DNA of 64,000 nucleotides from Voacanga thouarsii (GCA_026120185.1 JANUWF010001224.1:1984001-2048000), one strand, 5' to 3'; shown: positions 47,961-59,663, counted from the first letter of the stretch. Translations and numbers: made by a program. Notes: a model not told the origin generated them from the letters alone.

Positions 47961-49401
47961 TGATAGCTAAATTGGTTATACTTTGCTTAATTATTTGAGG
48001 CTCTTTTGTAATACATTTTGTGCAATAACTAGTCATATTCTTTCATATTTGAGATTTTACCCTTGGAAAAGTATTTTGGTCATTATCTCAGGATTTTGGA
48101 TAAAACAAAGCAAAACCGTCGCGAAACAGAGCAGAGGCAGCGCCGGCTATAAGGCTGGAACTGGCGTCAGCTGCATTCTGGAACATATGTGCATAATTCA
48201 GAGAAAAATTGATGAACGAGTGGAGAAATAGAACACAGGCAGTGCCGGCTCCGAAAGACCAAGGCGGCGTCGGCTGTGGTCTGTCCCTGAGGCGGTGCTG
48301 TGAGCTTTCTACGCATTTTTGAAAATCTGAAGAGTTTTAGCAGTTCCCAACTTCTACTCAGCCAAGAACCTGGTACCTATGAGTTTAGGCACCTCTTAAG
48401 CCTATAAATAGATGGAAAACATAATGGAAAAGGGGGGAATTCATTGATCATCATAGCAAATCACTCAGTCCAAGGAGGAATTCTTCAAGTACAAGGAGGG
48501 TTGTACAAGAAGATCTTCAAAGGAAGAAGAATGAGGCTTGTCTATGAGTTCTTTCTTTTACTTTGTTTTCTTTTTCTTGAATAATGATATGTTAATTGTT
48601 TTATTGTAATTCAATATTGTTTTAGATATTCATGATTTCTAGAGTTATTTGATCTTTTGATTAACTGGTTATTATTCTTGGTATTCAATTACTTATGCCT
48701 ATTACGAGATTAGTTAGTTGATTCTATCCATTGACTTGCTGGACCAAAGGGGGTTGATGGGTGTTTCGATTTATTAATTTCATATTCTGTTGGCAATTGA
48801 CTTGCTGGACCAAAGGGAGTTAATTGTTTAAGAACTGGTAATTGAAGGTTAATTGATGTCTTCCGAGACCAAGGGTTCATTGATTAATTTCATATTCTAA
48901 ATTTGTCGAGACCAAGGGAATTTAATTATGGATTGTGTTTGATGCGTCTTTTGGATGAATTAGTTAAGATAGACCAAGTTATTCTAATTTATCTAGAAGA
49001 TAGTGATTTCATGGATTGACCATCAAAGTGAATCTACATTCATCCTTCATGGTGCCAAGAGAATGATTGTTTATGATAATGGTTAAGTTCTTTAAGATCA
49101 TGTTTGTCTAAACAATGGCTTGAGTTACATAAATCTACATCCTTGACATATACATATTTTTATTTTCTTTTTAATTTTCCTTTTTATTTGTTTTTCACTT
49201 TATCGAGTTGGTTAAACAATGAAAGAAGGGTAATTAATGTCTACTTGTTCCTTGAGGATTGACACTCGTTTTAACCCTATGCTCCGTTAATGATGAGTAC
49301 GCTTGCTCATATGTGTGATTTGGGTTTAACGTTTTAATTTGAGCTTGATTGTGAATGTGCTTAGTTTTGTATGATTTTTATACACAAGTCCGGACGCATC
49401 A
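47961..49401 (+). repeat. 5' LTR of the inner Athila-like element
   Basis: Boundaries TGATAGCTAAATTGG and CGCATCA. TATA-like TATAAATA at 48403-48410. The GC-rich block 48118-48300 (GGCAGCGCCGGCT, GGCGGCGTCGGCT) stands out from the AT-rich context. CCAAAGGG and GACCAAGGG words repeat in U5. Confidence 0.9.
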
Positions 49402-49406
49402 AGTTT

Positions 49407-49425
49407 TTTGCGCCGTTGCCAGGGA
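49407..49425 (+). other. Primer binding site (tRNA-Asp type)
   Basis: TTTGCGCCGTTGCCAGGGA just after the LTR resembles TTGGCGCCGTTGCCGGGGA, the usual site of the Athila/Tat group. Confidence 0.8.
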
Positions 49426-50179
49426 ACAATAGCATGAAAGTTTGGATTTTGTTGATTTAACCATGTAAATAGGTAAATATGTAAATATTTAAATATGTAT
49501 ATATGTTTCTTGTATAAAGAAGTGCCATATTTTGTTATTTGTATAATTGTATTTTACTTTCACTATATGTTGTAAATATGTAAATAGAGAGATACATGTT
49601 AATAATAACTAACTTGTTTTTGTATGTTTGTATAAATTGTATATTTAGTTATTTAATTTTACTAACCCAATGTTAATGTGGAATATGTGTAATAATAATA
49701 TTTTTAATTTGTTGATTTTTACATCTATAATTTTGAGTCAATACTAACTCTTTTTATTTTCAGGTTTAGACTTAAGTTAACACGATATTGGAGACGAACT
49801 ATTTTATTAGTTGTTTCTTTATTTAAAATTTTTACTTTTATTTTAATTTATGAATTCTTATTTTAATTGTTTCGTGGTTATGCATTCAATTAGGATAGTT
49901 TTTAGTTATTTTTGGTGAGACGTCATTAGATGCATTAGTGAATTCTTTTGTTGCCAATATAAATTTATCTGTTCAGTAGCATGAAGAAGCTTCCCAATGA
50001 TGGTGTGATCCAAGAAAACAATCAGTTAAGATTGTTGAGGAGACTCATGAGTTCATGCTAGCCCATACACTTGAACAAGAGAATCTCCCAGAAGAGGGGA
50101 GATCCTATAAGGGACAACTGTCCAATGTGGGAAGGGGGTATTCAATTCTTCTCTATGTGCTAATAATCCAAATCTCTCT

Positions 50180-50575
50180 TTGTCACATGATTTCGTAGGT
50201 TCCTCTCTTTTCTTGGGAAATATGGGTCCAAATAATGATGTGTTGACTTTAGCATACTTCAAGGAGTTGGATCTTTCAACACTATATCGTAAGAAGTCCT
50301 TGGAGGATGGTGGAAATTTCTACCCTTCACCCCATTCAACGGGAGGTAACTTATTTTTTGTAGATGTGTCAAAAAGTAAGGATTTCCTGATCCCATTCTT
50401 AAGAACTCAATTGCTAAGTTTTAAGGAGAATTTTAATTGTAAAAATTCTTTTGAAGGGTTAATTGGTGAGTTCAAAGTTGATGCATCCATTAGATACTAT
50501 GTGCACTTATATGTTGGAAAAGATATTTATGTGTCTAAAGGAATGTTAGAAAATGAGGTTTATATGTTTTGCTAA
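50180..50575 (+). CDS. Unrecognised ORF in the non-autonomous element
   Basis: 131 codons open from MSHDFVGSSLF to ENEVYMFC. I recognise no retroelement domain. It contains DLSTLYRKKSLEDGG and SIRYYVHLYVGKDIYVS, has no signal peptide or membrane segment, and has normal amino-acid variety unlike the repeat-derived frames. It lies about 0.78 kb after the PBS, where gag would normally begin, so it may be a remnant or replacement of gag or of an accessory ORF. It may equally be a chance frame. Confidence 0.3.
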   Translation: MSHDFVGSSLFLGNMGPNNDVLTLAYFKELDLSTLYRKKSLEDGGNFYPSPHSTGGNLFFVDVSKSKDFLIPFLRTQLLSFKENFNCKNSFEGLIGEFKVDASIRYYVHLYVGKDIYVSKGMLENEVYMFC

Positions 50576-52752
50576 GATAAATCGTTTTCATGAACCTTCC
50601 ATTTTTCAAAATCCTCCATTCTTCATTCTACATTCGTTATGCCTATCTTCTATTTTGAACTTAATTTCTTTTAAAAAGGTTTGATGAGGAAGCATGATGG
50701 GTGTAGAGCGTTTTTGTTTTATTTTTATTATTTTAGTCTTTTTATTTAGTTTTTTTTCTTTTATTTAGGTATGTTTTTATTTTATTATTATTTTTCTTGT
50801 GCTTTTATTTGTGTTTTGTTTTATAGGCATAAAGTCCTCTTGGACAAGCCCTTCTCTTTACCTCAAGCTTGGCCATCTATTGGAGCATTATTGCACTAGG
50901 GAAGTATTACTTAAACTTTCTACCCCTTTATTATTTTTGGTCCTTTTGGAGATACTTTCTGGTGTTTATCTTTTGCCAAGGAGGACATTGTCCAATTTAA
51001 GTGTGGGGGAGTGGTTTGGTGATATACTTTGTCCAAGTTTTTATCAATTATCTTGGTGTTTTCTTAGTGGTGAGCTACTTTAGAAAAATTTGGTTTAAAA
51101 GTTCTGAAAATTTAAAGACTTAGAAGAGTGAAACTTTTAGAGCTAATTTGGAATGGAAGTTTTTTTTCTTATCTCTTCTCCTTTATCTTTTTGGTCCCAT
51201 GGTATTATTTGTTCTAGTTATATTTATTTGGCCATTGAGGACAATGTCTAGTTTAAGTGTGGGGGAGTGGTTTAATTGACAAGTCTTCTATACATATTCT
51301 TTAGCCTTCTTGGGAGTAAACAATTTTTGGTGTGAAATTCTTCAAAATTTTCTGATTTTCTGGAGATTTCAAGCTGTATTTTTTGTGCATGTCTTTATGA
51401 TGGATTATAGAGCATATATTCTAGATCATTTATGGCTTATGCATGACTTTTTGCACTCACTTGGACAAAAGTAGTTCTTGATCAACTGCTTTGCATTATT
51501 CTTAAACTTGTTTTTTTCTAAAATTCATGGAACATTCTAGAACTTACTTGAATACCTCTTGAGGTGAAATAAGAAAGACATTTATGATTTAACTTAGGGA
51601 TGACGGTAATAGGCCTTCTTTGGATAGTTTGAGCGTTTCAAGCCTACCTATTGTTACATTATCCCTAGTGCCTATGTTGAGCCTAAATTGATGATTTCTT
51701 TCTTTAAAACCCATCACGATATTTTGTCCATTACTTGTGCTGAGAGTTTGTATAATTTCCAAATCTTTATGCTCTTGAAGGTGAAAGTATATGTATGTTG
51801 GAAAAAAAAAATGCAGGGATGGAGATCATGACTTGTTACTTTCAGTCATGGATCAATTACAAGTGGAGCTAGGAAAATAAAGGAAGTGGAATGGAAGGAA
51901 GAAGTTGAAAAAAATTGAGAAAGAAAAGAATGTTGAGCTAAAAAAGATGAGAAAGAAGAAAAGAAATGAGAGGAAGTGAAAAAAGAAAACAACATGTTGC
52001 TAGAAAGAAAAGTGAGTGAAAAAGAAAAGAACAGCAGCAGTGAAAACAAAAGAGGAGTAAAAGAAGAGAGAAATGAAAAAGAATTGGAAAAAAGAAGAGC
52101 GAAAAGATCACAAAAGGGATGGTGAGTGAACTGTAAAAGTAAGTTCATATAAAATACTTGACACCATTGCTGGAAAATTTAGTGATCTTGTAAGGAAAAG
52201 AGTTGATGATAAGAAGAGGTGAAAGAAAAAAAGAACAACACATGATTTACTTGAAATGCATAAGGGTTGTTATATAAGGTTATGGTTTGATTGATTCTTG
52301 GAATAGGAAAGCAAGAAGAGTTGGGAATTATAGATTTATTTTTGTTACCCTTTTCTTGTTTACTCTTAGTTTTCTTTGACTTTTGATGTTCCTATATCCT
52401 TCGTTTGTTAAGCCACATTACAAGCTTAAAAGTCTTACTTGATCTAAGTAGAATCATGAAATGTCTCGGATTAGTGGAGAGAGTGTATGAAAAGTAACCA
52501 TATGGAATGCATACTCTTTTTGAACTGACTTCTTTCCAATGGTTTGAGAATATTGTAAAGTATTGAGATGGTTCTACTAAGTCATTTATCACTACACAGG
52601 TCTTACATTGGCTGTGAAAGATTTAGTATCATATGTTTTATGTTCATAAATAAAGAAAGCATTGAAGATATGGTTTTGGAATTGATTGAGTGATTAAAAC
52701 CTTGTGTTTTTCCTACTTGTTCTTGATACTTTGCTTGAGGACAAGCAAAAAG
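50576..52752 (+). other. 3' region of the inner Athila-like element with repeated PPT-like boxes
   Basis: No convincing gene. TTTAAGTGTGGGGGAGTGG occurs at 50996-51014 and again at 51252-51271, each preceded by a GAGGACA...T word, and both resemble the true PPT at 52753-52769. A purine-rich stretch runs 51860-52130. The frames at 50799-51083 and 51846-52148 are composition artefacts. Confidence 0.65.
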
Positions 52753-52769
52753 CTAAGTGTGGGAGAATG
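52753..52769 (+). other. Polypurine tract of the inner Athila-like element
   Basis: CTAAGTGTGGGAGAATG abuts the 3' LTR start TGATAGGGGCTAAATTGG. Confidence 0.85.
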
Positions 52770-54213
52770 TGATAGGGGCTAAATTGGTTATACTTTGTTT
52801 AGTTATTTGAGGCTCTTTTGTAATACATTTTGTGCAATAAATAGTCATATTCTTTCATATTTGAGATTTTACCCTTGGAAAGGTATTTTGGTCATTATCT
52901 CAGGATTTTGGGTAAAACAAAGTAAAACCGTTGCGAAACAGAGCAGAGGCGGCGCCGGCTGTAAGGCTGGAATCGGCGCCGGCTGCATTCTGGAACATAT
53001 GCACACAATTCGGAAAAAAATCGACGAACGAGTGGAGAAACAGAACACAGGCGGCGCCGGCTCCGAAGGACCAAGGCGGCACTGGCTGTGGTTTGTCCCT
53101 GAGGCGGTGTTGCGATCTTTCTACGCGTTTTTGGAAATCTGAAGAGTTTTAGCAGTTCCCAACTTCTACTCGGCCAAGAACTTAGTACCTACGAGTTTAG
53201 GCATCTCTTAAGCCTATAAATAGATGGAAAACACAAGGGAAAAGGGGGGAATTCATTGATCATCATAGAAAATCACTCAGTCCAAGAAGGAATTCTTCAA
53301 GTTCAAGGAGGGTTGTATAAGAAGATCTTCAAAGGAAGAAGAAGGAGGCTTGTCTATGAGTTTTTTCTTTTACTTTCTTTTCTTTTTCTTGAACAATGAT
53401 ATGTTAATTATTTTATTGTAATTCAACATTGTTTTAGATATTTATGATTTCTAGAGTTATTTGATTTTTTGATTAACTGGTTATTATTCTTGGTATTCAA
53501 TTATTTATGCTTATTACGAGATTAGTTAGTTGATTCTATCCATCGACTTGCTGGACCAAAGGGGGTTCATGGGTGTTTCAATTTATTAATTTCATATTCT
53601 GTTGGCAATTGCCTTGCTGGACCAAAGGGGGTTAAATGTTTAAGAATTGGTAATTGAAGGTTAATTGATGTCTTCCGAGACCAAGGGTTCATTGATTAAT
53701 TTCATGTTCTAAATTTGCCGAGACCAAGGAAATTTAATTAAGGACTGTGTTTAATGCTTTTTTTGGATGAATTAGTTGAGACGAACAAAGTGATTGTAAT
53801 TTATCTAGAAGATAGTGATTTCATGGACTGACCATCAAAGTGAGTCTACCTTCATCCTTCATGGTGCCAAGAGAATGATTGGTTATGATAATGGTTAAGT
53901 TCTTTAAGATCATGTTTGTCTAAACAATGGCTTAAGTTACATAAATCTACATCCTTGACATATACATATTTTTATTTTCTTTTTAATTTTCCTTGTTATT
54001 TATTTTTCAATTTATCGAGTCGATTAAACAATGAAAGAAGGGTAATTAATGTCTACTTGTTCCTTGAGGATCGACACTCGTTTTAACCTTATGCTTAGTT
54101 AATGATGTGTACGCTTGCTCATATGTGTGATTTGGGTTTAACGTTTTAATTTGAACTTGATTGGGAATGTGCTTAGTTTTGTATGATTTTTATACCTAAG
54201 TCTGGACGCATCA
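52770..54213 (+). repeat. 3' LTR of the inner Athila-like element
   Basis: Nearly identical in order to 47961-49401. TATA-like TATAAATA at 53215-53222. GC-rich block 52946-53110 with GGCGGCGCCGGCT and ATCGGCGCCGGCT. Ends TCTGGACGCATCA, followed by ATCCA. Confidence 0.9.
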
Positions 54214-54939
54214 ATCCACTTTGTGCACTCCTTGCACACGATCTTTAGACGTTATACTTTTCCAAGAATAGTTATTAGAAGCCAATTTTTTAATAAGATC
54301 GAATACCTGTTCTGGAATCTTATGATTGATGGAACCCCCTGCAGAAGAGTCCACCACTTGGTGTGGTGTGAACATGAGGCCATTCAAAAAGATGAGCATC
54401 TGCATTCCTAGCTCAAATCCGTGGTGTGGGCATTTTCTCAACATTTCCTTGAATCTCTCCCAACTTTCATAGAAGGGCTCAGAATCTAGTTGTTGGAAGG
54501 CAAATATCTCGTTCCTAAGTTTGGCTGTCCTAGCTGGAGGGAAATATTTGGCCAGAAAATTTTCAATTAGGGCATTCCAAGTAGTGGTGGAACCTGTAGG
54601 TAAAGACTTTAACCAAGATTTGGCTCTATCCCTCAAAGAAAAAGGAAAAAATCTTAACTTTATGGCATCCTTAGAAACACCATTCATTTTAAAAGTATCA
54701 CAAATCTCAAGGAAACTAGCTAAATGGTCATTGGGACCTTCTTCAGGTAGCCCCTCAAATTGAACCATGTTTTGGACCATCTGGATAATATTGGGCTTTA
54801 TTTCAAAATTATTTGCATCCACCCTAGGCCTAGTGATACTCGAGCCTGTGCCTGAGATTCCAGGTTTCACAAAGTCATCCATAACCCTCCTATTATTCCC
54901 AACATTGTTATTTTGAGCACCCTCCTTGTCGACGATCAA
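54214..54939 (-). pseudogene. Athila-like gag, N-terminal and central part
   Basis: An open minus-strand frame of 242 codons from MIVDKEGAQNNNVGNNRRVM. It includes the retrotransposon gag core: QMVQFEGLPEEGPNDHLASF, FPFSLRDRAKSWLKSLPTGS, TWNALIENFLAKYFPPARTA, FYESWERFKEMLRKCPHHG and a LINGLM-like end, then DRVQGVHKVD, where the inner element is inserted. This is the particle-forming protein of the family. It is not itself broken before the insertion, but the protein is cut off from its C-terminal coiled region (47960-47419). Confidence 0.9.
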
Positions 54940-55277
54940 GTTCCTTTCGATTGTTTAGCGGATCTTTGAAAGTGTCCTTTCGATTTCAGGGTCAAAATCG
55001 ACTATCTCGCCTTCGGATTTTTGGGGCATGTGCCAAGGATAACACCTAAAAAAGACAAGAAGTGTGTTAGATAATAGGATTCATGATTACAACAAAATTA
55101 GAAGATCACAAAGTTAGTCAATAGAACATAGTCAAAGTTAGTAGGTTAGGTTACAAGGGTATACACAGATACACAAGATACAAAAGATAGCATTTTGTTG
55201 TGAAAAGAACAATTGTACATATTCATATATTTACATAGTTAAATCAATAAAATCCAAGCTTTCATGATTTGTTCTTC
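54940..55277 (-). other. Leader between PBS and gag
   Basis: No gene; short non-coding leader of the minus-strand Athila-like element. Confidence 0.6.
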
Positions 55278-55297
55278 GGCAACGGTGCCAAAAACTT
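55278..55297 (-). other. Primer binding site (tRNA-Asp type, degenerate)
   Basis: On the minus strand AGTTTTTGGCACCGTTGCCG directly follows the LTR end CACATCA, close to TTGGCGCCGTTGCCGGGGA. Confidence 0.8.
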
Positions 55298-55331
55298 GAT
55301 GTGTATTTATTTGGGTATAAAAAATCAAATA
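55298..55331 (-). repeat. Stub of the 5' LTR of the Athila-like element
   Basis: TGATGTGTATTTATTTGGGT and TATAAAAAATCAAAT match the outer end of the LTR at 32097-32135, but similarity stops at about 55331, where a Copia LTR begins. Confidence 0.65.
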
Positions 55332-56288
55332 ACCTACTATTTGTTAGTTGGGGTATTTTAGTCATTTTAGTAGCCAAGAATAATATGTCTTTTGATTCCC
55401 AAAGTAGCTCAAATAACCTTAGTAAATTTATTTACTATATGGGCTTATTGGGTGAAATTATTATTGAAACAATTATTTTAGGAGTTCAATTATTTATTTA
55501 TTTGGGTTAGAATAATTAATTGGGCTAATTTAATTAATTAATTATCTTGAATAATTTTATATTGAGCTCAAGTAGTTTAATTAATTAATAAAAGAGCTAA
55601 TTTAATTAATTAGCTTATTAATTAATTATCCTGGGTAATTTTAATATTGGGTCCAAGTAAATTAATTAATTAAGAAGGGAGCTATTTAATTAGTCATTGG
55701 ACAAATTAAGAGAGCATGGCCCATCAAGGTTTTGATGAAAGTAGCCATGTAAAAGGAAAAAGGAAAAAGAGGAAAAAGAAAACAAAGAAATTGATTTGGC
55801 TGATTTTGTTTCTAAAAAGAAAAGGAAAACTAATAATAATATTTATATAGGCATCACGTGTGCCATTAAGGGTTGACCAAAATTTGGGGGGAAAAAAAAA
55901 AGATATAGCTTCGTCTTTTTTCTTTGAAAAGAAAAGAAGCCACCAGTTTTCCTTGTTTTAATTTTCCTTCATTTTTCCTTTATGTTTAGCTCTTTCGCTT
56001 TTTTTTTTTCCCAATTTTGTTCACCATAATTCTACTTTTACCGGTAGAGGTCCGTAGTGGTTAGAGAATATTCTGAAAGGTCAAGAGTTTGTAAGTGATT
56101 GATACGAAGGAGTCGATGGTTAGCTGGTGTCCTTGCGGAATAAGTAGACGTTCCTATTCAACAAGCATCGTCGAACCCGAATCCGACTCTGGTTATTAAA
56201 TTTAATACCCTAGAAGTAAGTATTCCTAGGTTTTAGCTTGAGAAAAATTTTAATTTGCTGTCTTCCGTTGCATATTTATTTTTTCCGC
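55332..56288 (+). repeat. 5'-truncated Copia LTR
   Basis: Similarity to the Copia LTR at 20209-22085 begins near 55343 (GGGTATTTTAGTCATTTTAG) and ends with TCCTTCA at 56288 before the PBS. About 1 kb of the LTR start is absent. Confidence 0.7.
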
Positions 56289-57985
56289 AATCCTTCAAGT
56301 TGTATTAGAGCTAGGTTAATTCTAGGAGCATGCTTAGGATTAATAACCGAAAAAGGAGGTTCCTTTACTAATAAAAATATAATCTTTACAATTGTATGAA
56401 TCCCTCATGGTCTTTGATATGGGTAGATTTTGTGTACTCCTTGCGCGTGGAGGCATAGGCACATGTAATTTATTTTTTAATCGCTTTCATAGAAATTGTG
56501 TACACCTCATTTTGAAAGGCATAGGGATTTGAAATTGTATTTCAATTTATTTATGATTTTTTTGTAACAAAAAAATTAATTAATTGGTGCCTAAACACAA
56601 AAACCCTGAAGAAAGATGGAGATTGTACAGGGGAAAAAAAAGGGGACGAAAAGCTGCCTGAGAAAACCAACTGCAGGCGCCTTGGGAGACTTGTCTCTCT
56701 GGAGCTGTGCTAAGGCGCGTGTGGCTGAAGCTCCTAGGAGCCATGATCAAGGTAAAAAAGGCCTTGATCCTTCCCAAGCCTTGCATGGTGGAAAAAGACA
56801 AAAGATGCAAGACTTCAGTTTAGAGCGGTTCAACGGTTTGGTGGTTCGGGTCGTGGGTTCTTTGTTTTTTTCTATATTTTTCTTGTAATTTTCTTTTCTT
56901 TTGGGGTCCATATCACATGAGATTATTTTTCTTGCAATGGTTTATTTATTGTGATAAATAATTTTGCATGAAAATAGTTAGTAAAGGGGACCCATATTAG
57001 GATTAAACAAGATCATTCTAATTTTATTATTATTATGATGCTTAATCCATTATTTGGTCACATAAGAATTAAAGGTTAGAAATAGCATGTAAAAAATTTT
57101 ATTTTTGGAGAGCATGTCTATTATATTTAATTTTGTAATCAAATACACAAAGGTTTTTGAGAAATTAAATTTTTCTGTAGATAAAACAATTAAGGAAAAT
57201 GTTTTAAATTGGAACTACGTAATTTAAAAATAAATTCATAGCTTATTCTTTTAAAGGTTTTTATCCTTGACATGGAGAATAATTTTGAATTTAAGTATTT
57301 TAAATTTAGTTCCTAGAAAATGGTTTTAACTTAAGTAGTAAAATTAAAATTCATAATTTATTTTCTTCAAGGGTTTTATCCTTGACATTGGAAATAATAG
57401 TTGAATTTTTTGGATTTTCACTAAAGTTAATAAAAATCAATTAATTTTTAAAAGAAACATTTTTTCTAAAAGCCTATTTTTCTCAAAAGATTAAGTGGGA
57501 GAGGGGTTCCAACAGCCCCATGGCTTCCATCATGAATTCCTGTTAGCGATTGTGGTTATCCTCGCGTCATTTTAAGCATGATCACCTATAGGATGGATTT
57601 TCACGAGAATGTAGAACTAATGGAGGAATTATAATTAAATCCTAGGATAAGTGTTAGTGTTAGCCAGCCTATCATTGGAGACATTAATGCTGGATTATCT
57701 GTAGGCAGTGAAAGTAGTGGCCATCCTATTGATGGAACTATTTCTGGATCATTACCTATTAAGGAAGTTTAATTTGTGATGGTTATATACTTAACCTAGA
57801 AAATTGTTAACCTTCCTACGAAGCTCTGTCAATTTTTCTAAGAGCTAAATTGTTCATATTTTTTGATAATGGTTTTAATAGGTTAACCATATTATGGAAA
57901 TAATATGATGTTTTAATGCATTTTTATATGAGTTTTTCAAAACAAACATTTTTTTGAATGAAGTTTTTTTTTTCAATTAATAAAA
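56289..57985 (+). other. Degenerate PBS and Copia leader
   Basis: GTTGTATTAGAGCTAGG at 56289-56305 is a decayed ATTGGTATCAGAGCCAGG primer site. The leader has no gene. It contains a GC-richer block 56640-56780 (GCAGGCGCCTTGG, GCTCCTAGGAGCC) and, at 57610-57830, sequence related to 26160-26330 of the other Copia. Confidence 0.65.
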
Positions 57986-59663
57986 ATGTTTGGCTTCAGT
58001 CCTTTTGTCCATTATTCTCAAGGAGAATAAGTCAACTGGACCAAAATACGTGGATTGAAAAAGGAATCTCAACATAGTATTCACTGTGGAGGAGCACAAG
58101 TATGTTCTGACCGACCCCTATCATGAAGTTAGGGAAGATTCTACAGACTAGGATCGTGAAGCAAAGAAGGTATGGAGGAAAGCTGATGAAATAGTTCGAT
58201 GCTATATGTTGGCTTCCACATCTAATGTTTTCCAGTCTAAGCACGAGAATATGCCTACTGCGTACGACATCGATGTTTCGTTGCACATCATATTTGCTGA
58301 CAAGAGCCGACCTGCAAGGCAGGAAGCTCTTAGAGAAATCATAAACACTAGGATGGTTAAGGGGGCATCGGTTCACAAGTATATGCTTAAGATAATCGCC
58401 CACTTTGAAAAGGTCGAGGTTCTAGGGGAAACAATTGATCCCAAGAGCCAAATTGATATGGTTCTTGAGGCTTTGCCAAAATTATACTTTTAGTTCAAGT
58501 TAAATTATAACATGAACAAGTTAAGTATGTTTTTGCCAGAGTTGATGAAGGAACTTCAGGCTGCAGAAAAAATTATGAAGCCTAACTTAAAGATTTTGAT
58601 TACTTGTTCTGATTCATCTTCTAGAACCAGGCCTAAACCTAAGAATTTCAAAAACAAGAGGATCCAGAACAATGCAAGGGCCCAACCCAAGGCATACAGG
58701 CCTGATCTATCTAAGCCCAGCGACAAGCCCAAGGGCAAATGTTTCAAATGTGGTAAGAAAGGGCACTTTAACAAGGATTGTCCGGACTTCTTGGTCAAGT
58801 CCTCCTCAGGTATTGTTCTTTACTTAAAGTCTATTTTGATAGTTGGATCATTATCCAATTGGATTGTTGATTCTGGAGCTACTAACCATATCTATAACTC
58901 CTTGCAGGGGTTCAACAAGATAAGGTGACTCAGTAGAGTAGATCATGAACTTAGTGTGGGCAACGGAGTACAAGTGTGGGTCGAAGCAATGGGAGACTTA
59001 GAGCTATTATTTGATTGTATTAGGGTTTTAATTTTGAAAGAATTTTATATGTTTCTAGTTTTAAATAGAATTTGGTTTTAGTTTCTAAATTAATTAATCA
59101 AGGATATTCTGTTTCTTTCCATTCTAGTATTTCAATCAGTAGAAATGGAAATATTATTTTGTTCTGAAAACATGTATGGGAATTTTTTCTATATTAATTA
59201 TATTAATTGTCAAATAAATAATACTTAAAAAGAACTTAATAATAAGAAGAGAAAGGCTACATCAAATAACTTTTATTTATGACACTTAAGATTAGGACAT
59301 ATAAATCCTAGTCAAATTCAGAGATTAATCCAAAATAGATCTTTGGACTCATTGAAATTGGAGGAATGGCCTCAGTGTGAATCTTATCTTAAGAGTAAAA
59401 TGACCAAAAGGTCCTTTATTCAAAAGGTGAAAAGGGCCAAGGAAATATTAGAGTTAGTTCATACTTATGTTTGTGGTCTTATGTCTTCACCAGTTAGAGG
59501 TGGTTATAATTACTTTATTACATCCACAGAAGATCACTCGCATTTTGGTTATGTTTACTTGATAAGGCACAAGTCTAACTCATTTGATATATTCAAGGAG
59601 TTTAAGGCTGAGGTGGAGTGCCAAATAGGCAAACTAATTAAAAAGTTAAGATCGAATCGTTGA
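57986..59663 (+). pseudogene. Copia gag, protease and integrase N-terminal part
   Basis: The ATG at 57986 (MFGFSPFVHYSQGE, then stop) corresponds to the gag start of the minus-strand Copia. Gag is open at 58206-58493 (SRPARQEALREIINTRMVKG). The next frame, 58512-58928, has a basic linker, an intact zinc knuckle CFKCGKKGHFNKDC and the protease motif VDSGATNH. After stops, GAG-pre-integrase and the start of integrase appear at 59343-59663 (WPQCESYLKSKMTKRSF, HTYVCGL, YFITSTEDHSHFGYVYL). The frame then stops at LIKKLRSNR. Instead of the rest of the integrase, the sequence passes to the RT leader (next entry), so the D,D35E core is deleted. Confidence 0.88.

Larger units (their letters stand above)
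47961..54213 (+). mobile_element. Non-autonomous Athila-like LTR retrotransposon
   Basis: LTRs 47961-49401 (1441 bp) and 52770-54213 (1444 bp) start TGATAG...CTAAATTGG and end GGACGCATCA. The target duplication ATCCA is exact (47956-47960 and 54214-54218), and the host gag resumes across it. The PBS at 49407-49425 is of the tRNA-Asp type, and the PPT lies at 52753-52769. The internal part is only 3.37 kb, without gag or pol domains, so any movement would need proteins from a relative. The LTR pair is very similar by eye, so this is among the younger insertions. Confidence 0.9.
42757..55331 (-). mobile_element. Athila-like non-autonomous LTR retrotransposon, both LTRs truncated
   Basis: On the minus strand: 5' LTR stub (55331-55298), tRNA-Asp-type PBS (55297-55278), gag (54939-54214, continuing 47960-47419), a spacer, an accessory ORF remnant (46324-45130), a 3' region, PPT (43350-43332) and a partial 3' LTR (43331-42757). 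No protease, integrase or RT is found, so it is non-autonomous. A related element is inserted in gag at 47961-54213. The 3' LTR is cut by the caulimovirid-like fragment and the 5' LTR by a truncated Copia LTR. Confidence 0.8.

Noticed and set aside
51846..52148. Minus-strand Ser/Phe/Leu-rich ORF as a membrane protein
   Set aside because: Produced by a long purine-rich stretch (GAA/AAG) in the 3' region of the retroelement; low complexity, no conserved domain.
54521..54763. Plus-strand ORF overlapping the Athila-like gag
   Set aside because: Antisense shadow of the well-supported gag frame 54939-54214.
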